Assembly (NCBI GenBank): GCA_977006965.1
Contig: OZ345373.1
Coordinates: 372,001 to 436,000, forward strand
DNA from: Phymatolithon calcareum
Lineage: Eukaryota > Rhodophyta > Florideophyceae > Hapalidiales
Direction of reading: 5' to 3'
Length of the DNA stretch: 64,000 nt
Shown here: positions 44,810-56,982 of the stretch, piece by piece
Layout of the letters: each line of letters begins with the position of its first letter
How positions within the stretch are numbered: position 1 is the stretch's first letter
Notes under the pieces: model-generated
Told to the model about the DNA's origin: nothing
Seen by the model: the letters and a program-made list of their open reading frames with translations, nothing else
Database searches by the model: none
Program-made: the position numbers and the translations under genes

Positions 44810-46373
44810 ATGACCTCTGCAGTCATCCTTTTCTTAGTGGTAACGTGGCGCCCAACACTGCTCTCGAATGCAAATGTATGCTCCGGCGCGACTGAACGTC
44901 GACAGGTAATGTGCGTGTCAAATGCTATCGATGACTTGCTCTCCCCATACTTCACGAAAACCTTCACTGCGTCATGTGCTGCTGACACTCTGCATGGTAA
45001 CCAGAGAATAACAGCCGGCTAACGAACTAGAAAATCGCCGGAAGAGTTCGATCGCCCCTATGAACTATAGGCGCACTTATTGAATCTCTGCAGAGTCAGC
45101 ACTCACCAAGTATGAATCCACACATGCGATGCATCTTATACCGGCATACGCGACTACAAGACAGCACAGAACTGCCATTTCCGTGGGCCATCTCGCCTTC
45201 AAAATCTCTTTGACACAGTGTGCTTTCTGTGGTCATTCGTCGGATCAACATAATCTTGTCCAACGGTACTGCGCAGAGTACATGTCCCCTAATTCACTTG
45301 ATAGCACTCTGAATGAAATCAACCGGAGGTATTTGGCCACCTGCATCCCTGTTTTGGAAGAAGAAGGGCCGGATAAATACTTCTTCGGCCTGATAGACTT
45401 CCAGAAAGCACTCTTAGCGCCGAACTCAACTCTTGCCATGAGGACGAGTATTTCGAAAAACTTAATAGGCTCTGTCACTCTAGTCTCTTTTCGCCCTTTT
45501 CTTCTTAGCTTAGCAGACGTCTAAGAAGCAAGTTTTCGCAGGTACTTGGGGAAACATCGTCACCACGCAATCGCACTTCGAATGAAGTCCAATACCACAA
45601 TTCTCGGATAAGAAGTCTCCGTTTAGAGTGCGAAGTTTCCACAACTGAGAGTAAAATCGTCCCTAAAACGGGCATAGAACGTCCGCTTGCCCCTTGGAAC
45701 CCAATGAGCGCACGTATTCAGTTCGCGGTCGGGCGTGATGACATCAAGTTCCGGCTGCGATGTTTGGTCTAAAGGGCCCTGTAATTCTTAGGCGAGAGTG
45801 CTCGGAAGAGGCCGTTTAGAGCTTCTGAATGTTGTATCGAAGCTTTTTTGCCCTTCTGAGGAGCATGTGATCGCGACTGTAGACGACAAGCAGGCGTTTT
45901 CCGATGAAGATTGGGAAGGATGAACACTGTAAGCAGGCCTGGGCGGTACCGCGCTTTGCCGGTGTTGGCTCGGTCCAAGCTGCTCAGCGTCTGGAATGTC
46001 ATCGTCAGCGTTCTCTGCATTGACGTTGACAATGTGGACTGTCTTTATCTTAGTCTTTTTCTATGGATGAAAAATCAGAACCCATTTCACGTGATGTGAC
46101 ATGATTGATTTTTCCCCGAGTACATTCTGAACCATACTACTCTCCTTTTTTGACTTCGAAATGGATCCGTATAGTCTGGATCACTCTGCAAGGCCGCTTA
46201 CTAATGCTGGCTTGGTGTGTACTGATGTACCGACCGCGCGCGGCCGGTGTTTTTCTCCTGGAATGGCAGCTCTGGTACTTCTAAATGACCAACATATTTT
46301 CGTTGCCAGCGCTGAACGAAGCAAATTTAAGGTAGTAGTAGTGTGGATACTCCTCGCAAAGATGTTGAGCTAG
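44810..46373 (+). CDS. Unrecognised gene carried by TIR element A
   Basis: Plus-strand coding-like pieces: 44810 onward MTSAVILFLVVTWRPTLLSN, signal-peptide-like; 45270-45524 with TLNEINRRYLATCIPVLEEE, YFFGLIDFQKALL, STLAMRTSISK; 45524-45772 with ETSSPRNRTSNE and RIQFAVGRDDIKFRLRCLV; and 46161-46373 with LDHSARPL, TARGRCFSPGMAALVLL, IFVASAERSKFKVVV. All but the first are conserved at protein level in element B in the same order; the first is matched at DNA level. Junctions are unresolved (introns or decay). I see no DDE transposase signature. It may be a captured host gene or a highly diverged element protein. Confidence 0.4.
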
Positions 46374-46501
46374 GCTTTACGAATATGGCGTCAGCGATCC
46401 GTTTCGAATTTGGTTTATGGATTTTTTCGAGCTTTGAAATCGCCCCTCAATTGAGGGAGTTCGTAAAATAGACACTAGAGAGGTGCATTGATACCGTCGT
46501 A

Positions 46502-48990
46502 CTAAAATAACCTAACACATTGCGCCTCTTCCAGATTGGCGGATATATCTCCAACAGGTGTGGAGACATTGTGACGCTTCGTGACTTGGTACATTTCTGG
46601 CACTACAACAACGACTCGACGAAGTGAAGTATTCGGCACGCAGTCCAGGACAATATTTTCCTGGCCTCCCCATGAAAGCTCATACGAAAGCCGCTTGTGC
46701 CTGAAAACTTCAACGACTTTCCGATTCTCTGGGTCTGGAGCCAGTGGCACAAGCCGAAGAATTAGTATAAATTTGACAGTCTCAGACCTAGGACGGACAC
46801 CAGAGCGTTCGAAAATCAGCTGTAAAAAATCCCAATCAAAATGAATTGTCGCGCTTATGTTCGACGGCATCGTAGCGATGGTCAGCATCTTTTGCATACG
46901 CAATGTAAACCTCGCACTTCTCCAAATGTCCCTCTCTCCAAGGAAAGATAGCCCGAAATTTGATAGAATTTCTTCGTTTCGAGAAAAACGCCTGTGTTGA
47001 TGATCGCTCTAGTGATAGAAGGAATGAAATCGCCTCCTTAGGCCGCCTACCACGTACCGAAAGCGCCATCGTTCTTGCCTCGTCTTCCAATAAGAAGTTT
47101 GGGAGATTTATTACTGGAGCTATATTGGTAGGAATCGAAGGAAGATCGGAAGATGTCGGCTCTTCTGGTACAGGATTCGTTCGCAGTTGAACAAATGACA
47201 ATGTTTCCGCTGTCTCCATGTCGTTGAAACTAGAGCTGTAGTTTCACGCCGTCGAAATGCTCCACACCTTCAGCATCTGTTTTCCCAAAGAGCTAGTTTG
47301 CCAATTAGTCGCCTTCTAACACGACTTTGTCGCTTTTTACATCGTTTCTTTCGCGTCTGATTCCCCTCGCCGCGCGCACGCAAAGTTCAGGAGGTGATCC
47401 TCGATCCTTTGCAGCTTAGTAGAGATTTTCTTCCCAAGCGCGAGGAAAGTTTCGTGCCAGCTGTGAAGCAATTTGTCTGCAATTCTTTAATCACTGCAGC
47501 GAACCTGAATGCTGCAGAAGGGCTCTTTTTTATTCAAAGGAACATCGTCTGCATTCTGTCCAATTCGATTGCAGCTTGCAGAAAATCATGCTTATACAGA
47601 TGTGTCCTTGGCCGAAGACCCATGAGGGAAACCCGCAAAAAAGGTGTTACTTGCCTCCGAAGTTTTCCAGTTATGCCAGCATGCATCTCATCATGTGCGT
47701 TACGAAACAGTGAAACATGCAAACCGCAAACGAGTGGAATATCACGGAACCGTCTGTTGGCACTTCTTACAAGAGCAAATTTAGATATGACTTTCTTGTT
47801 GTACGCTGCAGTGCGATATTTCTCGAAAGCATGATCGGGTAGTAATCGCGCCGGGCCTAATTCCAAAACGTGCAAGTGATCGAAACCTACGGATTGATAA
47901 AGATGGAAAAGCTCTATTCCAAGTCCGGATAAAGCTGCGAGTGCAGGGGGAAATTCATTTGCACGGAGCTTTTTTAAATCCTTCTTGTCATTTGAACCGT
48001 GGCGGGACTATTCTCCAGATTTGAAGCAATATTTCAGCGTGCTTTCGCAACAAGCTGGATATCACTGTTTGCATATATAAGTCGAAAAGAATAAGCTTCG
48101 CTCCGAGCTGGTTGTGCTCCTCGTATCTCTAGAACGAATTACTGTTCAAAGCAGATGAGAACACGCACACCAAATTTCACTCAGACCTCCGAAAAGTTAA
48201 TATAGCTGGCAGGTCTTCTGTCTTCTCAACTTCTGCCATGTGACCTCTTTCAAACAGCGAAGTACTCCTGTGACATTCATCCTTTGTAGCTCTGTTGAGA
48301 TCTAGGCAACTCTTCATCCTTGGCCGGCCACGAACTGCTTCCGCCAGTTCTCTACATATCGGCCAAACTTTTGTTTATATGGAAACTGTGTCTCAAACTC
48401 CAAACGTTGAAAAACTGGTGGTGGGCAATGCTTAGATATGAAGAGGTCGTAGTGCTCCTCAATTTCCCCTTTGGAATATTGGTCTTGACAACAGAAATTA
48501 ATGAGGGCTTTTGCGGGGCGGTAAATTTCAGAATAAGGGAACCTTTGCTCTTTGCAAGGATCGAATGCAGGGAGTGATGTATCGCCGTAGGATTTGTAGA
48601 ACGCATACGCGTCATCAGCAATATTTCAATGCTTCGTATTAACGCTCGAGGAAGGGTCTTGCATTGAAATTTGCTCTAAGGAAGCATCAAAATGGTCGCC
48701 CTCTTCCAGTACACGATTGCCAACAGAACTTGCATGGTCGGGAGAAAAATCGAACTTGTCTCTGCCCTGTCCATCATGATTATTCAATACCTGACTACTG
48801 TTTTTGTAGTTCAGATTTTCCTGCACGTCAGTTGATCCGCTCCCATAAAGACCGGTTGCACCCGTTTGTATATCGTGCCGATGAGCAACGGATTCATGCC
48901 GTCCAAACTGCAAAGCGCTTGAAAATCGTAGACCGCAGGCACAAAAATAAAGGAGTCCAATTAGCCCTAGACAGGTTCCGCTGTGCACCC
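46502..48990 (-). pseudogene. Decayed transposase-like gene
   Basis: A chain of minus-strand coding-like pieces with stops and shifts between them: 48990-48328 with a C2H2-like start (CACGLRFSSALQFGRHESVA), then, past an in-frame TGA at 48626, YDLFISKHCPPPVFQRLEFE; 48320-48185; 47950-47534 with GIELFHLYQSVGFDHLHVLE, LGPARLLPDHAF and HDEMHAGITGK; and 47219-46502 with VRGRRPKEAISFLL and SETVKFILILRLVPLAPDP. A zinc finger at the start and an HxLHVLELG core resemble large CACTA/Plavaka-like transposases, but I cannot confirm that, and no TIRs were found. It begins 25 bases after element A ends. Confidence 0.35.
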
Positions 48991-49950
48991 GGCGCTCTGC
49001 CGAAGGAGCGGATCATGGTCTTTTGGAAGTTTCTGGGCAATTTAAAGTACACCCGTAGTAGAGGGGACTCAATAATCACAGCACTAACCCTAGTTCAATA
49101 GGTTTACGGACATACGGATCGTCTCAGGCTGCGCCCGAGTCGTTCCAGTGCGCAAGAACTAGAGTAGTTCAACACGTTGCCACGATCCAATAGTCCAAAA
49201 ACGCTTCGCCGTCCAGCTTGATGGTCCCGAAAATTCCGAATGTCCACTTCACGCACAGTCCCACAATCCTGGAAATGTCGACGGCCACAATACCGATCGA
49301 TGAAATTACGACAGTTGGCCGTGTCGCTCAATAGTAAGACGGCTTCCTCGACACCGCTGCCGTTCGAAAAAGTCGTGGTTCTCGGGTTTGCAGTACGACT
49401 CAAGTACGCAGTCACTGCGGCGTTCATTCAGCCGCTCGTAGCAATCGAGGTTTGAACCCTTTCAATTAGCAAACCTCTGTCACACGTTTTGAAGAAACGC
49501 TTCTGGGATGCAGACGAGGATGATAGTGACGCTAGAGCCGTTGCGGGCTGGATCGTCGCCTGCAATTGCATAGCTCGGTGTTTGGAAACCTAAGTAGTTG
49601 AGAGGAAGCTAAAAACGCTGGGAAATTTTGTTCTGGAGTCGGCTTGACGCCAAACTGCAACGATTGGGTGGGCGGAAAATTTGCCGTTGAATCGTCAGCA
49701 AAAGTTTATTCTCAATTAAAAAATTTCATAGGGAGAAATACCACTTCAGAAGAGTTTACAAAAAAGTCACACAGCGCTGGGTGTCACGATGAGTTCCGGG
49801 GTGTCATGGGACATGAAATATCATAACAATTACACCTCAACCAAACCCCTGCAAAACAACTCCACGTGTCGCACTCGTACATGTACTTGCTTTTCGGCTG
49901 TTGGTGCAGTACGGCTTATACTTACAGAGTCTTGCACTGAATAGGAGGAG
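48991..49950. other. No gene recognised
   Basis: Short ORFs only. The last bases (AGGAG at 49946-49950) are the left target duplication of Copia 2. Confidence 0.35.
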
Positions 49951-50238
49951 TGTCAATCATACTCCCAAATGCATGCTTACATGGGCTTACACTCAACAGC
50001 CTCTGTGGCCGTCGAGTTCCTGTGTTACTTCATCCTGCTCCCCTTCCTTCCCTTTTCTCTCTCCCTGGCAGAACGTCTAACACTAAGTAAAAGCTACAAG
50101 CTACTTTGGTGTGCTGCGAAGGCATTGGCCGGATCACCTTTCATTCCCACCACCTATCCCTTTTCCCGCGTGACCATCCAGCCGGTCGATCGTACGACCT
50201 GCGGCTCACGCTAGGCGCAAAGTGACCGTTCGACGACA
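49951..50238 (+). repeat. Copia 2, 5' LTR
   Basis: 288 bp, TG...CA. It shares long stretches with 56983-57301, such as CTTCATCCTGCTCCCCTTCC. Open frames inside it are repeated in the 3' LTR and are not genes. Confidence 0.8.
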
Positions 50239-50316
50239 ATTTGGATTCACCGGTTTACTTTGTGCTAACCCAAGCTTTCTTGCCGGCAAAACAAACTACC
50301 ACTGCAGTACTGCAAT

Positions 50317-53300
50317 ATGTCGCAGGACGGATCCCCCGCTGCTCCTGCGTCCGGTAACCCAGCTTCAGATGGGAATCTCGCCCCGGCCCCGACCGTCATA
50401 ACAAAGGCGCAGGCGTCGCAACGCTACGCACGTCTCAAGAAAATGGCGGACTGCATCAGCGAGGAGGATGACTTCTACAGTCAGTATCTCGGTGCAGCTC
50501 GCAATATTCTGGACATTTACCCCGTCCCCCACAGCTCCGGATCCACTTCAGCTGTCATGCCCGCCCCCTTGGAGGTGTGCGAGGTCATGTCTGACATTCT
50601 TCCTGCCCCGCCCGCTGTGTTTACTGATGACTACTACCGTCGTCCGACCTTCCCCATGGTGGTCTTACACAGCATCTTGGAGTTTTATGGCTTTAGCATT
50701 ACCCCCACAAGACTTTATTGTGCAGTTGTCGCTCCGGGATCATGAACTTACACACAAGAGTATCATGAACCAAGACTAGTTCGCATATGTTCTCGGCTTG
50801 GACCGTAGTTCTACTCGCTCTGTCATCGACAAGCTCGAGAACGCCCGATCCATATATACTCACAGGCCACCTGCGGCTCCTACGGCCGGAACCCCTATTC
50901 ATGTAGGATTCCAACCCCTCTCTACACTCGGGGCACATCCGTAGACGGCAGCGCTGGCTTCAATTCGAAGCTCTTCACTGTACCGCCGACCGAGCGCCCT
51001 GTCTTTACTGCTCATCCCGGTCACCTCTCCATTTCTCCGCCTCCTCGTGTCTACCCCGTAGCGACACCGAGGCACCATACCACAGCCTTCGGCTCTTTCC
51101 GCCTTCCGTCGGGGTACGAGGACACGCGGAAGGCGAACTATGTGCACCAGCAGTTTTATGGTCGCAAGATTACCGGAGATCTCTCCCAGTCCATCGACCT
51201 TCTACTCCGTGTCCACGAAGCATGCGCTCGTCAGCACTTGCTGACCCCGGGACAGAAGGCAGACTACTTCATGAACGTCCTTGATGGCCCGGCTCGCACG
51301 GTTTCTGTTCAAAGAGTACACTCCAGGTATTTCGTACGAGGACATTTGCACCCTTATGAAGGGTGAGTACGACAGCGACACGAGCCAGCTCCAGGTCCAA
51401 TCTTCCTTGGAAGGCCTTAAGCTTGAGAGCTTTATTTCCGCTCACTCGTTAAGCTCCGTTTCGGAAGGTCTGAGAAAGCTGGTGGAGCATATCGAACAGC
51501 TTACGCCGCAGTGCCCACCTGGTTTTCGCGCGGATGAGAATAAGATCAAGTTCCTCCGTAAGGCTGTCCTCGACTCTGAATGGGCTCTCGCCCCAATTCG
51601 GAACCTCGTATCGCACAAGTACAAGTTACATGGCTTCATCATAGCCTTGCACGAAAGCCTGCAGCTCGCCAACTAGCTCAAGGTGGCTAAACATCAGGGC
51701 ATTGCGACTGGACTCTCAGAAGTAGAATCTGAACCTACGCACTTCCAGCGCTATGGGCGCCACCCCTGCGATGTACGCAAGCACCCTCCTCGCCACATCC
51801 GCAACTTAAGGAGAACTTTACTCCCAGGCCTTATGCCCGCTCGCGCACTTTTGATGACGCCCGCCGCCGCGACGAGTGCTTCAAATGCTCGGCGAAGTGG
51901 ACCCGAGGACACGTTTGCGATGAAGGAGCGATCGCTGCACGCGCAGGAGACTGACTCCGAAGCGGGGAGACTCACGTCCATATTATCCGAGACTTCATCC
52001 TCGGAATGGAGGGAGAAGATCAGTCAGATATTCAGACTGACTCTCCAAGGACGGAGGGAGAACCCACCTACTCCGCGAAACCGCGGCCCAAAAACTCGAA
52101 GATGACTTAGCTGGTGCAAGCATTACCGAGCATTCCGACCGGCACTATCAGGAGGATTTTGACAAGGAGTTTACGACGAACATTTTTCTCTTCAATCCTC
52201 TCCGAGCAGATGCCGCCGTTGGATTTTCGTTAAGGCGATGTGGTCCCGGAGTTAACCCACATCGCCCACACGCAGCGCTCCAGAACCGGACAAATATCCT
52301 GCGTCATCAAAAGCCTACCACAGATATCGACTGTACCAGTATCTTTGTGGAGGATATCATGAAGGAATGCAAATCCTCCCGCTTGCTTTGATTCTGTGTC
52401 GATATTGGCGTCCCGAAGTCCGTCGTTGGCAAACTTGAACTTGACCGACTCCAGTTCTCAGTTGGAAAGTACAGACGACAGATTCGTCGATCTGAAAATC
52501 GTTTCCGTTTTGGCGATATGTCTTTCCTCTCTATCAGACAGATATCGCCACCAGTACCGACTCCTCTCGGCGTCGCGCCCATCGTGGTGGACTTCGACGT
52601 CGTTGAACCAGAGACCCCGGCACTAATCGGGATGGACATTCTGGACCGCCATCTTGCACGAAGATCAGCACGCGAACTGGAAGACGGTAGCATGACATAC
52701 ATAGTAGAGTGGTTCATTCCACTCATTCGTGCGCCAAGCCGGCACGTGTACGTCCCGTTCGACAAAGGAGCTCGGATCCACTTCACCCCCGTGCAGCTCC
52801 ACAAGTTGTATCGCCAGTTTTTCCACCCGTCTTCAGGGAAGCTTTTCAATCTGCTTCGAAAAGTACGCCCCGAGCATGCGACACCCGAAACGCTGAAGAT
52901 CTTCAATGATATCTCCATGAGATGCAAGCCGTGCCAGCGCATTCGCCCTGCACCAACACGTTTCCGCGTCTCGTTCGGTACCGAAAATGCGCGATTCAAT
53001 GAACGCATCTTAATGGACATTATGTATATCGGTTTCGCCCCTGTCCTGCATATTGTGGACGAATCGACCCAGTTCTCAGCCGCTCAATTTCTTCCGGACG
53101 TGAGCACGTTCACGATCTGGGACAAACTTCTCTGCCGCTGGGCCACAATCTACACCGGTCTACCAAGCCGAATACTGGTGGACTACGGGAGCGAACTCGG
53201 GAAGAGCGAACCGTTCATTTCGCTGGCGGCCAGATCCAACGTCCATGTGCAATCGACGAGAAAAGAGGCCCACTCAAGCCTCGGTGTTGGAGAACGATAC

Positions 53301-55323
53301 CAGGAACCGCTCCGAACTACTTTCCGCAAGATTCTGCTCGACTACCCGAATCGAAAAACAGATCTACTCCTCCATCTCTCCGTCAAGGCTATGAACCGCA
53401 CCATCGGCTCGGAAGGACTAGTGCCGTCATCCATTGTCTTTGGCGAGCTTCCAAAGGTCTACAACCCATCGGAAGTCCCCAAAGCCCGCGCAGCCATGGT
53501 GCAGCCATGGTGCATACTGCCCGCACCGAGATGCAGCGTATCATGGCGAAGTTGTGATTTTCCCGTGGCCTGAAGCACTCCGTTCCGACCGCAGCAGGTA
53601 AGTGTTTTGATCTTGGCGATCAGGTTTTAGTTTGGCACGAGAAAATTGCTAACCACAGAATTGGAGAATGGCTCTGTCCGTTTATTGTTCTTGGTATGGA
53701 TGTTGATAAGAAGCTCGCGTATGTACAAGATGCCAAAATTGGGGCAGACCGACCCTTTGGTACCGCACAGGTCAACCCTTACAACTTTCCTGTCGGCATC
53801 GCGCAATCCCTATTCTCTGATCCTCATCGCGGCTTCACGTATTTCTGCTCCACCGATGAGTAGGACTACTCCGTCCACCTCACAGACGTCCTCAATCCCA
53901 AGGATCCCCTCGCCACATCTCCGGATATGACAAGAGCGAAGCGCGATGAGATCAAGGGTCTACTGGATCGTGGGACCTTCAGCGTGAAACTTCGCGAAGA
54001 TGTCCCACCTGATGGGAACGTTCTTCCCGGCCGATTTGTTCTAGCCATTAAGTCTTCCGAAGATGGCCAGATCAAATTTAAGACCCTACACGTCATCGGT
54101 GTATATCGAGACAAGATGAAAGACATCATGGTACACAATGCGGCAACCCTTCAGCCGCAATCCATCCTTCTGCTAATCGCGCTTGCGTCCATACATGGCT
54201 TTGACACCTGGACATCTGATGTTCATCAAGCATACCTGCAATCTGTAGAGCCGCTCTCGAGCGAGATCATCATCACCAAGCCTGTCCCGCAGTTCGAGCT
54301 CCGGCCGGACCAGTGTCTGAAGCTACTAAATCTACTTTACGGACTATGCGACTCCGGAGACTTGTGGCATAAGACCCTCGACGAGCACCATCGCTAAGAT
54401 CTTGGCATGTACCCTTTCCGCTCCGACCCCGCACTGTACAAGTCGATGTCGGATGGGCTACTCATTGGCCTCAGCGGAGGCTACGTTGATGATCTACTGC
54501 GCACTGTAACGCGAGAGTTTCGCGAGCGAGCCATGGTAACGAGCGAACGCTTTCAACTGGGAGATGACGAAGAAATCCGATGCACCTTCAGCGGTTTTTC
54601 TCTAGCTCATGGCAAGGATGGCACGCTGGAGCAGAACCAGCACTTCTTCCTTCAGAAGCTAGAGAAGCTGGACGTTTCCTCTTCCTTTGTTGAGCTCCGC
54701 TCCATGCGAATGAGACTCGCATGACTCGCCAACACAGGTCCTGACTGTCTCTTCGACATCTACTAGCTTGTTCAAGTCACAGAGCAGCGCTTCTTAGCTG
54801 GCAGATCCGAATTCATCCACCAGCTGAACAAGGTGACGAAGTACGCCATGGAGAATCGAATCTCGCTCAAAATCACAAAGCTTGACCTGAAGTCCCTTCT
54901 TATCGTCGGTTTTGCGGATGTGTCTTTTGCCAACAACCACGACCTGTCAACACAGCTCGGGCACATCTGCTTCCTGTCTGATAGGTATGGAAATTCTTTC
55001 CCCATCACCTTCAAGAGCTACAAGTCGAAGCGAATTACGCCACGGCTGGCGAAGACATCACGTTCAGTGACGTCTTTGACGTAGCCGTGACTCTGTCGGA
55101 GGAGCTCGGTGATATTTACGGGCGGGAGATACCGGAACAACTTCTCACAGACTCTAAGTCACACTTCAACGTTATGTCGAAGGGATCTCGGATTTCTGAG
55201 AAACTCATGATGCTCGACATCGCGGCCGCGTGCGAAGGCTTCCGTGACAAGCTCACCTTGGACATCGGCTTCGTCCGTAGCTCGAAGAACCTGGCAGATG
55301 GCCTCACGAAACCGATGTCGTAA
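50317..55323 (+). pseudogene. Copia 2 gag-pol, multiply broken
   Basis: Starts ATG 50317 (MSQDGSPAAPASGNPASD). Gag is in pieces in different frames (50317-50745, 51142-51366, 51281-51676). The protease active site reads FCVDIGVPKS near 52395 (DIG for DTG) just after an in-frame TGA. The best-preserved stretch is 52518-53573: integrase zinc region (LYRQFFHPS, MRCKPCQ) and core (ILMDIMYIG, LVDYGSE, GERYQEP). RT pieces at 53927-54724 include LLYGLCDSGDLWHK and GGYVDDLLRT. RNase H at 54833-55323 (FANNHDLSTQLG, LTDSKSHFN, SSKNLADGLTKP) is split by a shift near 55050. It resembles Copia 1 in domain style (PVLHIVDESTQF versus ALHIVDTQTHF). Confidence 0.85.
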
Positions 55324-55575
55324 GCAGCGCTTCAAGCTGTTGTTTCGTCTGGATTTCTAAATGTTTAACCGAAACAGTGGATAATCCGAAACTAAGTCGA
55401 CTGAGCCCATTTATTCCCCTAGTTTCTCTCTCAATTCTTTTCCTTTCTATTCCATTGTCCACTTCTACTTATCTCTACACTTTATGCGCCTCACATCTGT
55501 CACCCTCAAATCTCGCACCTCATCCCCGCCGCACCGGTCAAGGACCTCGGCCGAAAGCACCAGCGCTGATGCTTC

Positions 55576-56619
55576 CTATGAGTTAATTATGACGCCGTTA
55601 TTCGCGTCGACGACAACTGCGTGGTCCACACCCTTCACCTCGCGAAGACGCATGATTAATACCCCGCCCCGCTTCGCCGCTAGAAGCCGGCTTGGCGCCA
55701 ATCGATCGGAAGTTTGAATTGCGCGCTGGACCTCCGGATCGCGCGAGGAGCGACATCGCGTTCGAGACTCCCTGGCCGCCCGCATAACTTCCCCCAACGG
55801 AGCAAAGCCAGTGGACAATCGTACATCTGCATCGACCACTTGCTGCTCCAAGTCGGCCACCACCTCACCACGCAACGCAAGAACCGCGTTAATTATGGCT
55901 GCCTTGATGCAGTCGTGCGTACTCGCTGTCCTTCGCGGTTGACCCGGAACCTCTCGCCGCACGCCAGACTCCCATTCCACAGCATCGCCCGCACATATCC
56001 CCAATATCTTGACCGCCACCCGAGGATGGCTCTGCAGAAAGCTGAAAAATTGCGCTGCCACGGCCGCACGAAGGTCTCACTCATCATCCCTTAGGGTACC
56101 ACCGCGCGCCGGGATGAACACATCCGGCCTCTCTTCCACTGTCGCTTCGGCCCGCGACCCCGGAATAGTGCTGAAGATGATCACCCCATCGCGCGCACCC
56201 GCTAACAGTGCTTCATCCCATTCAATGGGATAAAACGCCTCCCTCGGCGACCTCTCCTGGTCTGTTGCATGCCGAACACCGCGCTCCAACACGGACCCGC
56301 CCTCGGTCTCGCTGTCATCTCCTACCGCCAGCCGCTCAACGAGCCAACGACCGTTCCTGTCGTACTGGGCTCTGGGTGCTCGAGCGTCTGGAGGGATGCA
56401 CAGTGCCGAAGGAGAACCGACCAGCAGCTCCAATCCATGGCAGTGTTCTCCCTCCTCCCCGAACCCCACCGAAGCCACCGTCGGGCATTGTAGCGTGCCA
56501 CAATGCACGCTGCGCGGCGGACGAGGCCACCTTCCGTCCGGAAGATTTCTGCTCGGCCTCCTTCCGCAGCACGCTGTGCCAAGCGCTCCCGATGCCGCCG
56601 CTTTTCGCAGCCGCAACAA
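55576..56619 (-). other. Antisense open frame in Copia 2 (one in-frame TGA)
   Basis: Minus strand, one frame of about 347 codons from 56619 to 55576 with a single TGA at 56079-56077; CGA would restore sense. The product looks protein-like: YDRNGRWLVERLAVGDDSE, AFYPIEWDEALLAGARDGVI, then VAAQFFSFLQSHPRVAVKIL, ADLEQQVVDADVRL and VKGVDHAVVVDANNGVIIN. No family recognised. The region is GC-rich, so long chance frames exist on both strands. It may be a captured host gene fragment or an accessory antisense ORF, known in some plant LTR elements. Confidence 0.35.
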
Positions 56620-56982
56620 CGACTTCCGCGCTTCTTCCGTTTCCGCTCCAGTCCCGCCGGAGCGCCGCTACCGCCATTATTGTCAGTACTCTGCATGTCT
56701 GCGCCCGCACGAACAAAACGCTGTTTTTTGGTTCCCTGTTTTGTGCCGCGCTCACAGCACAAAGCGCCAGCGCGCGCTCATTGTGCTTTTATTCCCCTCC
56801 GCCTTGTTGGAGGAGGGGCGGCGTAACTCGCAATACCATGTGTGTTCCCCATTGGGGAGCGATGAATAGTGAGCAGTTTCCCGCCGTGGGTGACATGCAA
56901 TGACCCGCTTCAAATATTTTCCCGCCCCGCCCCCCTTTTGATGATTGTTTGATGAATCACAAAGGCAGCCTATGCGAGGTAA

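Larger units (their letters stand above)
38646..46477 (+). mobile_element. TA-targeting TIR element A containing Gypsy 1
   Basis: The left end is TA-GTGTCTATTTTACGG with TCCCTCAATTGAGGGA. The right end (46440-46477) is its complement, CCCTCAATTGAGGG then CGTAAAATAGACAC-TA. Without the nested Gypsy element (38821-44718) it is about 1.93 kb, close to element C. Element B supplies the uninterrupted interior: GTGGCACTGTCAAGCTT in B versus GTGGCACTAT...ACTATCAAGCTT here. Confidence 0.8.

Noticed and set aside
48626-48988. Signal peptide for a secreted protein at 48988
   Set aside because: The frame starts with GTG and continues upstream; the segment fits a C2H2-like finger better.
56208-56903. 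231-codon plus-strand frame in Copia 2
   Set aside because: GC-rich DNA is open in several frames here; this one has an arbitrary composition, and the minus-strand frame looks more protein-like.
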